Shown here one piece after another: positions 54,604 to 63,072 of a stretch of DNA of 64,000 bases. The position numbers and the translations under genes were made by a program. Where the stretch lies: NCBI GenBank assembly GCA_964536265.1, contig CAZHVV010000004.1:1-64000 (forward strand). The letters are read 5' to 3'. Numbering within the stretch: position 1 is the stretch's first letter; every line of letters starts with the position of its first letter. This DNA is from JAPUDS01 sp964536265 (GTDB taxonomy: Bacteria; Patescibacteriota; Saccharimonadia; Saccharimonadales; Saccharimonadaceae). Under the pieces are notes generated by a model, which was given only the letters and a program-made list of their open reading frames with translations, was not told the DNA's origin and ran no database searches.

Positions 54604-57411
54604 ATGTCAGAGTCAATTCGTGTTATTGGAGCTCGGGAACACAACCTGAAAGATATCAGTGTTGAAATTCCGCGTGACAAGCTAGTCGTTATTACTGGCC
54701 TGTCGGGTTCAGGTAAGAGTTCACTTGCATTCGATACTATCTATGCCGAAGGTCAGCGACGATACGTTGAAAGTCTGTCGAGTTACGCGCGCCAATTTTT
54801 AGGGTTGATGGAAAAGCCAGATGTTGATCAGATTGACGGTCTAAGTCCAGCAATCAGCATTGACCAGAAGTCGACCTCCCGTAACCCACGCTCAAGTGTT
54901 GCCACAGTTACGGAAATCTATGACTATCTCCGTTTGCTGTTCGCTCGAGTTGGTATACCGCATTGTCCAGTTGACGGCAAGCCAGTGACAAAACGAACAC
55001 CACAGGCGATTGTCGATGAAATTATGAGCGGTGGCGAACGACGCCTCATGATACTTGCGCCAATTGTTCTCGATAAAAAGGGAGAGTTTGCCCATGTGCC
55101 GGAACAGTTTGGTCGGCAAGGCTTTGTGAGGGCTCGTGTCGACGGTGTTGTTTACGCGCTTGAAGAGTTTCCTGAGCTTGATAAAAAATACAATCACAGC
55201 ATTGAAATTGTCGTCGACAGACTTGTTACGAACGAAGAGTCGGCACAACGCCTTAGTCAGTCTGTTGAGCAAGCACTTGAACTAGCCGACGGCACAGTTA
55301 TGGTGCTCGATGCTGATAAAGGTGACACTCACTTGTATTCGCAGCGGTACGCGTGTCTTGATCACCCCGATATTGTTATACCTGAACTTGAGCCTCGTCT
55401 ATTCAGCTTCAATGCACCGCAAGGTGCGTGTCCTGTGTGTACTGGCCTTGGTTCGCGACTCGAAGTTGACCCTGAGCTCGTGTTTAATCCGAGCCTGACC
55501 ATCGCCGAAGGGGCTATCCGTCCTTATAACCGAGTCAATAGTGATGCATGGTGGATGAAAAAGCTGGCGGCAGTGGCGGAGAGTCATAACTTCTCGCTGC
55601 ATGTTCCTGTTCGTGACCTGACACCGATAGCGCTCGAGAGCATTTTGTATGGCACTGGCAACGAGAAATATCGTGTCGCACTCAGCATGGGACGACATTT
55701 TGATACGACCTATGAAGGAGTGGTACCTAATCTTGAACGTCGTCATAAGGAAACAGACAGTGACTTCATGCGCCGTGACATTGAGCGATTTATGCGTGAG
55801 ATGCCATGTTACACCTGTAAAGGCAGACGTTTGAAGCCGGAAGTATTGGCGGTGACGGTACATGGTCTGAATATTATGGATATTTGTGATTTGAGTGTTG
55901 ACCAAGCGTATGAACTATTTAAGGACACACTAAAACTTAGTGAGAAAGAGCTTGAAATTGCACGGCAGATTTTCAAGGAGATTCTGGCTCGACTTGGTTT
56001 TATGCATGACGTTGGTCTTAACTACCTCGAACTTGGTCGTGCGGCAAATACACTTTCTGGTGGAGAAGCGCAACGCATTCGTCTTGCAACCCAGATTGGC
56101 TCGGGACTGCAGGGAGTTTTGTACGTTCTCGACGAGCCATCAATTGGCTTGCATCAACGCGATAATGACCGTCTCATTGGGACGCTGAAGCATCTTCGCG
56201 ACTTGGGTAATACCGTGCTTGTCGTCGAACATGATGAGGATACTATCCGCCATGCTGACTACCTTCTGGATATTGGTCCTGGCGCCGGAATTCATGGTGG
56301 CCACGTCTGTGCTTCGGGAACGCCAGAAGAAGTAGCGAAAAATCCAAATAGTATTACCGGGAAATACCTATCGGGTGACCTGAAAATTGATGTACCCAAG
56401 AAGCGCCGAAAAGGCAATGGACAGATTTTGAAGATTATTGGCGCGAAAGAACACAACCTTCGCAATATTGATGTTGTCCTGCCGCTCGGTCTGCTCACTG
56501 TCGTGTCGGGCGTTAGTGGCTCTGGTAAGTCGACTCTCATAAACGATATCCTTGCCAAAGAATTGGCCGTGCAGCTCCATCGTGCGCAAGAGGTTGCAGG
56601 CCGACACGAGGCAATAGAGGGAATCGACCAGCTCGATAAAGTCATTGTTATTGACCAATCACCAATCGGCCGTACTCCTCGTTCAAACCCAGCAACATAT
56701 ACTGGCGTTTTCACGCAAATCCGTGAGCTGTTTGCCTCAACTCCTGAAGCCGAGATTCGTGGCTACAAAGCTGGACGATTTAGCTTCAATGTTCGTGGCG
56801 GTCGCTGTGAGAATTGCCAGGGTGACGGGATGATTAAGATTGAAATGCACTTCTTGCCTGATGTCTATGTGACATGTGAAGTCTGCAAAGGTAAGCGCTA
56901 CAACCGCGAAGCACTCGAAATCAAATACAAGGACGCAACAATCTCGGACATACTCGATATGACCGTCGAGCAAGCCGCGACATTCTTTGAAAACATCCCT
57001 GCCATTAAACGCAAAATGGATACCCTCGTTGAAGTTGGACTTGGCTATATCCGACTCGGTCAACCTGCGACCACATTCTCTGGTGGTGAAGCACAGCGTA
57101 TAAAGCTAGCAACAGAACTCAGCCGCCGTGCAACAGGGAAGACACTATATATACTTGACGAGCCAACTACCGGCCTCCATGCTGATGATGTCAAAAAGTT
57201 ACTACATGTACTGCAGGCTCTAGTCGCTACTGGCAACAGCATGGTGATTATTGAACACAACCTCGACGTTATAAAGTCGGCCGACCATGTCATCGATATG
57301 GGACCTGAGGGTGGTGATGCTGGTGGGCAAGTGATAGCAATAGGCACACCAGAAGAAGTTGCAAAGAATACAAAGAGTTATACAGGCCAATATCTCAAGA
57401 CAATGCTCTAG
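54604..57411 (+). CDS. uvrA: Excinuclease ABC subunit UvrA
   Basis: A 935-residue damage-recognition ATPase of nucleotide excision repair. Two ABC ATPase modules are complete: Walker A GLSGSGKSSLA and GVSGSGKSTLIND, signature LSGGEAQRIRLATQ and FSGGEAQRIKLATE, Walker B VLYVLDEPSIGLHQRDN and LYILDEPTTGLHADD. The zinc modules are visible: CPVC with CYTC (first) and CENC with CEVCKGKRYN (second). TAAAAT (54589-54594) ends 9 nt before the ATG. uvrC lies 3.5 kb downstream; uvrB is not in the window. Confidence 0.98.
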   Translation: MSESIRVIGAREHNLKDISVEIPRDKLVVITGLSGSGKSSLAFDTIYAEGQRRYVESLSSYARQFLGLMEKPDVDQIDGLSPAISIDQKSTSRNPRSSVATVTEIYDYLRLLFARVGIPHCPVDGKPVTKRTPQAIVDEIMSGGERRLMILAPIVLDKKGEFAHVPEQFGRQGFVRARVDGVVYALEEFPELDKKYNHSIEIVVDRLVTNEESAQRLSQSVEQALELADGTVMVLDADKGDTHLYSQRYACLDHPDIVIPELEPRLFSFNAPQGACPVCTGLGSRLEVDPELVFNPSLTIAEGAIRPYNRVNSDAWWMKKLAAVAESHNFSLHVPVRDLTPIALESILYGTGNEKYRVALSMGRHFDTTYEGVVPNLERRHKETDSDFMRRDIERFMREMPCYTCKGRRLKPEVLAVTVHGLNIMDICDLSVDQAYELFKDTLKLSEKELEIARQIFKEILARLGFMHDVGLNYLELGRAANTLSGGEAQRIRLATQIGSGLQGVLYVLDEPSIGLHQRDNDRLIGTLKHLRDLGNTVLVVEHDEDTIRHADYLLDIGPGAGIHGGHVCASGTPEEVAKNPNSITGKYLSGDLKIDVPKKRRKGNGQILKIIGAKEHNLRNIDVVLPLGLLTVVSGVSGSGKSTLINDILAKELAVQLHRAQEVAGRHEAIEGIDQLDKVIVIDQSPIGRTPRSNPATYTGVFTQIRELFASTPEAEIRGYKAGRFSFNVRGGRCENCQGDGMIKIEMHFLPDVYVTCEVCKGKRYNREALEIKYKDATISDILDMTVEQAATFFENIPAIKRKMDTLVEVGLGYIRLGQPATTFSGGEAQRIKLATELSRRATGKTLYILDEPTTGLHADDVKKLLHVLQALVATGNSMVIIEHNLDVIKSADHVIDMGPEGGDAGGQVIAIGTPEEVAKNTKSYTGQYLKTML

Positions 57412-57417
57412 GAGTAG

Positions 57418-58074
57418 CTAACGCTTTTCGCGCTTGAGGAGAATACGGATTTCTCGTTTGGTGCCTTCCCAGAGTGCTTTGCGGCGGTTGCCGTCTTTCA
57501 GGGCGTGGTAAATCATTGGTGAAATAGACAACAGAATAATAATGATTGCTGCGACTTCGACGTTGACACCCCAGGCATGAAGTTGGGCGCCAGCGAAATA
57601 TCCAAGGTACGTAAAGATGGATGTCCATGCAGCACCGCCGATGATATTGTATGAGATAAAGTGGCGGTAGGACATGTTACTTACACCGGCAACAATCGGC
57701 ACAAACGTTCGTACGACTGGAACAAACCGCGCTAGGACAATAGTGAGATTACCGTGTTTTTCGTAAAATTTCTCGGCCTCTTCGAGGTATTTTTTCTTGA
57801 AGAAGCGTGAGTTTGGTTTTTCGAACAGCTTACGACCGACGCGTTTACCGAATTCATACCCCGTTGAGTCTCCAAGGACTGCCATGATAAACAACAGAAG
57901 CACAAACACATGAATGTTTATGGGAAGGATACCTTGCTGCACTAAAAAGCCAGCCGTAAAAAGCAGGCTGTCACCAGGCAGAAAGAAGCCAATAAGCAAT
58001 CCCGACTCAGCATAGATAACGAAAAGAATCGCGAAAATGCCAAAACCGGTTATAAAATTGATGAGCGCTTCCAT
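57418..58074 (-). CDS. DedA family membrane protein
   Basis: A 218-residue DedA protein with the hallmark sequences FVIYAESGLLIGFFLPGDSLL, GDSTGYEFGKRVGRKLF and LTIVLARFVPVVRTFVPIVAG (the conserved Arg and Pro residues), plus two C-terminal helices. DedA proteins support membrane proton balance and undecaprenyl- or phospholipid flipping; a specific substrate cannot be assigned. TATACT ends 8 nt upstream of the start (minus strand). It converges on uvrA with a 6-nt gap. With the TVP38-like gene this makes two DedA-superfamily genes around uvrA. Confidence 0.95.
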   Translation of the reverse strand: MEALINFITGFGIFAILFVIYAESGLLIGFFLPGDSLLFTAGFLVQQGILPINIHVFVLLLFIMAVLGDSTGYEFGKRVGRKLFEKPNSRFFKKKYLEEAEKFYEKHGNLTIVLARFVPVVRTFVPIVAGVSNMSYRHFISYNIIGGAAWTSIFTYLGYFAGAQLHAWGVNVEVAAIIIILLSISPMIYHALKDGNRRKALWEGTKREIRILLKREKR

Positions 58075-58167
58075 TGCAACTCAGTATATCAGAGAAAAAT
58101 GTTTAAAAATGTGGTAAAATAGTTGGCGTTCTCCGAACAAGTATCCAATTTAAATGAAAGGAAAGAG

Positions 58168-58902
58168 ATGGGAGACAAGATTAGTTTGAAATTAGATGCA
58201 CGAACAGTGCATGGTAAGAAAGTCGCCAAGCTCCGCAGCGAGGGAATGATTCCTGCCGTTGTGTACGGACCAGGCATGGACCCAATTGCGGTTCAAGCTC
58301 CAGTCCTAGAGATTGAGCGTGTTGTCAAAGCAGCTGGCAAACATACACCTGTTCATCTGAGTTTTGATGACAAGAAAAAGATTGCAATGGTGAAGGAAAT
58401 TAACCTTGATCCAGCAAAGAACCGAATCAATCATGTTGCATTCCACGCCGTCAGGCAGAATACGAAAATTGAAGCTGAGGTGCCGATTCACCTTGTCGGT
58501 GAAGGTGAGAGCGAAGCTGAAAAAGCCGGACTTATCATTTTGCAAAACATCGATGCTATTGAAGTTAGAGCTCTTCCGATGGAATTGCCTGATGGACTTG
58601 AAGTTGATATCCGTCATCTGAAAGAAGCTGGCGAGCGCGTGCTTGTTGGTGATATCAAGTTGCCAGAAAACGTTGAGTTTGTTGAACACACGACTGGCCG
58701 TGATGACGAAGATGACGAAGAGGAAGAAAAGCCAAGTATCACTGATCTTGTTGTTGCAAGCGTGTGGGAGCCAGCTGCTCTACAAGCTGCAAACGAAGCA
58801 TCTGCTGGTGGTGCAGAAGATGTGTCTGAAGTTGAAGCCGAGAATGGCGCTGAAGAAGTGCCAGCTGAAGCTACCGCCGACACCGAGCAGAAGAAAGATT
58901 AA
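58168..58902 (+). CDS. rplY: Ribosomal protein bL25 (CTC/TL5 form)
   Basis: A 244-residue bL25 of the long CTC type, which binds 5S rRNA. The N-terminal L25 domain (LKLDARTVHGKKVAKLRSEG, IPAVVYGPG, HVAFHAV) is followed by the beta-barrel C-terminal domain (VEVRALPMELPDGLEVDI-type sequence) and an acidic Glu/Ala-rich tail of about 60 residues. The start at 58168 follows GGAAAGAG and gives the usual family N-terminus; TAAAAT at 58115-58120 gives a leader of about 40 nt. A terminator follows at 58918. Confidence 0.95.
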   Translation: MGDKISLKLDARTVHGKKVAKLRSEGMIPAVVYGPGMDPIAVQAPVLEIERVVKAAGKHTPVHLSFDDKKKIAMVKEINLDPAKNRINHVAFHAVRQNTKIEAEVPIHLVGEGESEAEKAGLIILQNIDAIEVRALPMELPDGLEVDIRHLKEAGERVLVGDIKLPENVEFVEHTTGRDDEDDEEEEKPSITDLVVASVWEPAALQAANEASAGGAEDVSEVEAENGAEEVPAEATADTEQKKD

Positions 58903-58917
58903 TCCTTCACTCTCTCA

Positions 58918-58950
58918 AACAATACAGTCGCATATTGCGGCTGTATTGTT
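58918..58950. terminator. Bidirectional terminator between bL25 and the ABC exporter
   Basis: 58918-58932 pairs with 58936-58950 (one T-G pair; loop TAT), with A-rich and T-rich ends. It overlaps the last codon of the convergent ABC gene by 2 nt. Confidence 0.8.
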
Positions 58951-60730
58951 ATTCCTGGATAAATCCACCCGACTGATGTTGCCACAAACGAGAGTATGCC
59001 CCACCTTGGGTTAGTAGTTCATTGTGCGTACCGTCTTCAATAATATGGCCGTCGTCGAGCACGACAATCCGGTCAAGTTTCGCAATAGTCGAAAGGCGGT
59101 GGGCAATAACAATACTTGTACGGCTTTTCATAAGCTTGGTAAGTGCGGCCTGAATATAGCGTTCACTTTCACTATCGAGTGCGGAAGTAGCTTCGTCGAG
59201 CACTAATATCGGTGCGTCCTTTAAGATTGCACGTGCAATTGCAATTCGTTGTCGTTGACCACCACTTAGTTTAATACCGCGTTCACCGACGATGGTATCG
59301 AGGCCATGTGGCAGCCGGTCAATAAACTCTGTTGCATACGCTGCACTAGCAGCCTGTCTAATGTCTTGCTCACTGGAATCCGGTTTAGCATAGGCGATAT
59401 TGTCGCGCAAACTTCTATGAAAAAGCATGGGCTCCTGTGGTACAAATGCAATATGTTCGCGGAGGCTAGTCTGTGATACTTGAGCTACGTCTTGGTTATC
59501 AATACGAATAGTTCCACTGTCGATATCATCAAATCTGAGTAGCAATTTAGTGATTGTTGTTTTTCCGGCACCTGATGCACCAACCAACCCGATTTTTTGT
59601 CCGCTTGGGATATGGAGCGTCATACTCTCTATCACGTTAGTTTCTTTGTCGTCTTGGTATGCGTAATTAACATTTATAAACTCAATAGTACCCTCGGTAA
59701 CACAGAGTTCTTTAGCAGCTGAAGAGTCTGTGACAGTTACTGGTTCGAGTAGGATTTCCGTCATGGGTGCAGTTGTAAGGAATATATTATCGTATCCGTT
59801 GAGTAATTCACCCATTTGAAAAATTTGCGAGGCAAGTCGTTGGAAATAAGCGAGGGTAAAGATGGCGATACCGAGCTGTAGTTGATTCGCAGTGAGCAAG
59901 CTAGCAACTACGACAACGGCGAGTATTTGAATAGTGACGGAGAGCGCAAGGCGCCCAGTTCCCTCTATATTCATCCACCTGAAATCACGCAAATATGCAC
60001 TGCGGTATTTTTCGTTAAGCGTATCAAAAGCTGCCAGCTCAGCGCCTTCTTTGGCAAATGTCTTTACAGTTAAGTTGTTTGTGAGGACGTCAGCGGCAAG
60101 ACCTCGTGATTCACTACGTAAATCGCGGCGCATTTTTCGTAAATTACTGCGCAAGCGAGTCGATATTTTCACTTGCACAATAAGTAGAACAATAAATCCG
60201 AGTACTACGACCGCGAGGAGTGGGGCATGCATGAATATAAGGCCGATACCAATAAGGACATTTATAGTGAAGTTTAATGTACGAAGGACAAAGAGCATCT
60301 GTATCTCCAGATGTCCGCCGACAAAATCAATAAACTTACTAGTGAGAGCACCAATTTTTTGATTATTGAAAAATGTCGCATCTTTGTCGAGAAGTTTCTC
60401 AAGTGTGCTTCTGGCCAATGATTTTTGTACAGTGCTTTCATGATGCATGATCGTTTGGAATCCGACCAGATTGCATATGATACCAACGACACCGGCAATA
60501 GTTGCAAATATGAGATAGGAATTAAGACTTATCGTATCGTTGTTGGCGAATGTACCGATAGCCATTGATAACCAATAGGGGACAATAGTATCGAAAAGAA
60601 CAGAAGCCAGGGGAATTGTAACAACCGCAATAAAAAAACTGAGTTTGTGTTGGCGTACGTGTTGCCAATATAGTCGTAGTGTATCCCGACCACGTGTGAC
60701 TTTTTCGCGTTTTTGTTGACCTTTTACCAT
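58949..60730 (-). CDS. ABC exporter, fused permease and ATPase
   Basis: A 593-residue half-transporter: six membrane helices (residues about 25-320) and a C-terminal ABC ATPase with Walker A GLVGASGAGKTT, Q-loop AFVPQEPMLF, signature IKLSGGQRQRIAIARAI, Walker B APILVLDEATSALD and switch His in VIAHRLSTI. It resembles MsbA/lipid or multidrug exporters and should act as a homodimer. Substrate unknown. The start at 60730 (MVKGQQK) has AAAGGA 9 nt upstream; a TTG start at 60751 is possible. It converges with bL25. Confidence 0.93.
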   Translation of the reverse strand: MVKGQQKREKVTRGRDTLRLYWQHVRQHKLSFFIAVVTIPLASVLFDTIVPYWLSMAIGTFANNDTISLNSYLIFATIAGVVGIICNLVGFQTIMHHESTVQKSLARSTLEKLLDKDATFFNNQKIGALTSKFIDFVGGHLEIQMLFVLRTLNFTINVLIGIGLIFMHAPLLAVVVLGFIVLLIVQVKISTRLRSNLRKMRRDLRSESRGLAADVLTNNLTVKTFAKEGAELAAFDTLNEKYRSAYLRDFRWMNIEGTGRLALSVTIQILAVVVVASLLTANQLQLGIAIFTLAYFQRLASQIFQMGELLNGYDNIFLTTAPMTEILLEPVTVTDSSAAKELCVTEGTIEFINVNYAYQDDKETNVIESMTLHIPSGQKIGLVGASGAGKTTITKLLLRFDDIDSGTIRIDNQDVAQVSQTSLREHIAFVPQEPMLFHRSLRDNIAYAKPDSSEQDIRQAASAAYATEFIDRLPHGLDTIVGERGIKLSGGQRQRIAIARAILKDAPILVLDEATSALDSESERYIQAALTKLMKSRTSIVIAHRLSTIAKLDRIVVLDDGHIIEDGTHNELLTQGGAYSRLWQHQSGGFIQE

Positions 60731-60898
60731 AGATAAGAATCCTTTTCTCAATCGTACAGGTTATTGATAAGAATCGCTAGTGGTTCGGCGCGTCCGAACG
60801 TTCGTGCGAATAGAGGAACCAGTGCTGGTTCATAGTGAAATATACTATACGTAACTCTCGGGTAGGTGTAAAGTCTGTCGTCGTATTACAATAGAGGT

Positions 60899-62425
60899 GT
60901 GAATGAGCAACTAGCAAAGAAATTAAAGGGCCTACCGAAAGAGCCAGGTGTATATTTCCATAAGGGCGCCGATGGTGAGATTATTTATGTTGGCAAAGCG
61001 GCCGTACTTAAAAACCGAGTGAGGCAATATTTTCAGGCCAGTCGAAATCGTGACCTAAAGACTGAAGCACTTGTTGCTGAAATTGTTGATGTTGATTGGA
61101 TGGTGGTTGAAAGTGAACTTGAGGCATTATTCCTTGAAGCTGAGATGGTCCGACGCTACATGCCACGTTACAATATACTACTTCGCGACGACAAAGCACT
61201 TAGTTATATCCGTATCGACTACAACAGTGAGTACCCGACTGTCGGCACCTCACGACGTCCACTCGATGATGGTGCGCGGTATTTTGGGCCGTATTTTTCG
61301 CTGTATAACGTTCGTGAAGCGCTAAAGCTATTGCGGCGGATTTTTCCATTTGCAACAACGAGAGTTGGTGGGCAAAAACGCGCTAGTCTCCACTACTACC
61401 TAGGGCTTGACCCTGGTCTGGAAAGTGGCAAGACATCACTGGATGCCTATAGAGCGAACTTACGGCGATTAATAGCCGTGATTGAGGGAAAAAAGAAGAC
61501 CATTGAGCATGAGATTGAAATCGATATGAAACGTGCTGCCAAAGAACAGCGATTTGAAGAAGCGGCAGGAGCACGCAACCAGCTTCGTCATTTGCGAGAA
61601 CTTGGCAAGCAGATTATATTTTCCGATAAAGAGTTTCTTGATATCTCCAAAGATCACGCTCTCGGTGAGCTCGTGGATTTGCTCCAACTTGAAAAGTTTC
61701 CAAAGCGCATTGAAGGGTACGATATATCACACATGAGCGGTACGAATGTCGTAGCGAGCATGGTGGTATTTACAAACGGTGTTAGTGACAAAGGCGAATA
61801 TAGGAAGTTCAAAACAACTCGGGACCAAAATAATGACTTTGAAAATATGTACGAGACATTGCGCCGTCGATTGAGCGAAAAAAACCTAAAGTCATGGGGT
61901 ATGCCCGACCTGATACTAATAGACGGCGGCAAAGGACAGCTCGATGCAGCATTGCGTGCACGAGATGAACAGGCTACTTTACTCAGCAATGAAGCCCTTG
62001 CACAACTACCAATGATTGGTCTTGCGAAACGTGAAGAGCAGATTGTTATCAAGCGTATCAGTCCTGATGACAAAAGCCGTATAGAACTGGACCGCGGTGT
62101 ATTACAGAACCTTGGAGGGTTTGCGAGCGAAACAGAGGACTTCGTACTGGTAAATGTGCCTCATTCCACAAATCTCGTAAAACTTTTGCAACGGATTCGC
62201 GATGAAAGTCATCGTTTTGCAGTGAGCTATCATTCATCGCTAAAAGTGAAGGCGCAGACAAAAAGCATATTGGACGATATTCCTGGGGTTGGTGTGGTGA
62301 CCCGGAAAAAACTCATTCGACATTTCGGCAGTGGGCAGGGTGTGATGCTCGCGGATCTCACAGAACTACAGACGGTTATAGGGCAGAAGACAGGGGAGAA
62401 AATATACAACTGGCTACAGCGCTAG
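60899..62425 (+). CDS. uvrC: Excinuclease ABC subunit UvrC, cysteine-free
   Basis: A 508-residue UvrC (usual about 600), which makes both incisions in nucleotide excision repair. The GIY-YIG domain is present (EPGVYFHKGADG, IIYVGKAAVLKNRVRQYF), as are the UVR motif (KEQRFEEAAGARNQLRHL), the RNase H-like domain (GYDISHMSGTNVVASMVVF, DLILIDGGKGQLDAAL) and the C-terminal helix-hairpin-helix (LDDIPGVGVVTRKKLIRHFG). The Cys-rich region that ligates an iron-sulfur cluster in E. coli UvrC reads FATTRVGGQKRASLHYYLG, and I found no Cys in the whole protein. The start is GTG at 60899, 6 nt after TACAAT. Confidence 0.95.
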   Translation: MNEQLAKKLKGLPKEPGVYFHKGADGEIIYVGKAAVLKNRVRQYFQASRNRDLKTEALVAEIVDVDWMVVESELEALFLEAEMVRRYMPRYNILLRDDKALSYIRIDYNSEYPTVGTSRRPLDDGARYFGPYFSLYNVREALKLLRRIFPFATTRVGGQKRASLHYYLGLDPGLESGKTSLDAYRANLRRLIAVIEGKKKTIEHEIEIDMKRAAKEQRFEEAAGARNQLRHLRELGKQIIFSDKEFLDISKDHALGELVDLLQLEKFPKRIEGYDISHMSGTNVVASMVVFTNGVSDKGEYRKFKTTRDQNNDFENMYETLRRRLSEKNLKSWGMPDLILIDGGKGQLDAALRARDEQATLLSNEALAQLPMIGLAKREEQIVIKRISPDDKSRIELDRGVLQNLGGFASETEDFVLVNVPHSTNLVKLLQRIRDESHRFAVSYHSSLKVKAQTKSILDDIPGVGVVTRKKLIRHFGSGQGVMLADLTELQTVIGQKTGEKIYNWLQR

Positions 62426-62448
62426 TCTGTTATACTAGATATCGTAAT

Positions 62449-62835
62449 ATGCGTGCACAATTTGTCGTCTTTATTATTCGATGGGTGTTAATCAGTCTTG
62501 GGCTGTGGGTGGCCTCACGTTTGTTGGGTGGTAGTTTCGTAGACACTGGTGCCACAACGAACACTTTCTTGATTGCGGGTCTCGTATTGTCGCTCGTGAA
62601 TACCCTCCTCAAGCCATTTATTGTCGTATTGTCGTTACCAGCTATCCTCTTGACCCTTGGGCTGTTCATGTTTATTGTTAATGGTCTTATGGTCTATATT
62701 GCGCTCAAGTTGGTCCCAGGGCTCGAAGTGAGTTTCTGGGGAGCAGTTCTGACAGGCATGATTATTAGCCTCGTTAACTATGTTATTTCAGGAGTGATTG
62801 ATTACAAAAGTAAGTTTAGGGAGCAGACGCAGTAA
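62449..62835 (+). CDS. Holin-like (PF04020-type) small membrane protein
   Basis: A 128-residue protein with four membrane segments (residues about 7-26, 38-60, 66-88, 95-117). LVLSLVNTLLKPFIVVLSLPAILLTLGLF and NGLMVYIALKLVPG match the four-helix family often annotated phage holin/YvlD-like. It is not evidence for a prophage: no phage genes lie nearby. TATACT (62431-62436) ends 12 nt before the ATG. secG follows 1 nt after its stop, so the two are likely co-transcribed. Confidence 0.85.
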   Translation: MRAQFVVFIIRWVLISLGLWVASRLLGGSFVDTGATTNTFLIAGLVLSLVNTLLKPFIVVLSLPAILLTLGLFMFIVNGLMVYIALKLVPGLEVSFWGAVLTGMIISLVNYVISGVIDYKSKFREQTQ

Positions 62836-62836
62836 T

Positions 62837-63061
62837 ATGGGATTATCCGATGTTTTACAGATTGTAACACTGGTGACGGGAATATTAGTAATGGTTTTCG
62901 TGTTGCTACAGGCCAGAGGGGCTAGTCTTGGCGCTGGTTTCGGTAGTTCGGGCGAACTCTTCACGACGCGACGCGGAATTGATAAAAGTCTTCACGACGC
63001 GACAATTGTTGTAGCCATCATCTTCGTTCTATCAATTTTGGTTAACCTCATCCTCGCTTAG
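62837..63061 (+). CDS. secG: Protein translocase subunit SecG
   Basis: A 74-residue SecG with two membrane helices (LQIVTLVTGILVMVFVLLQ and IVVAIIFVLSILVNLILA) and the conserved ARGASLGAGFGSSGELFTTRRG loop. SecG assists SecYE in protein export. The start at 62837 directly follows the previous stop (TAATATG); the frame extending to 62798 lies in the upstream gene. An exported-protein gene follows 11 nt later. Confidence 0.92.
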   Translation: MGLSDVLQIVTLVTGILVMVFVLLQARGASLGAGFGSSGELFTTRRGIDKSLHDATIVVAIIFVLSILVNLILA

Positions 63062-63072
63062 CCGAGAAGATT

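Noticed and set aside
62449..62835. Prophage lysis cassette
   Set aside because: The protein is of the holin-like/YvlD membrane family common on chromosomes; no endolysin, capsid or integrase gene is near.
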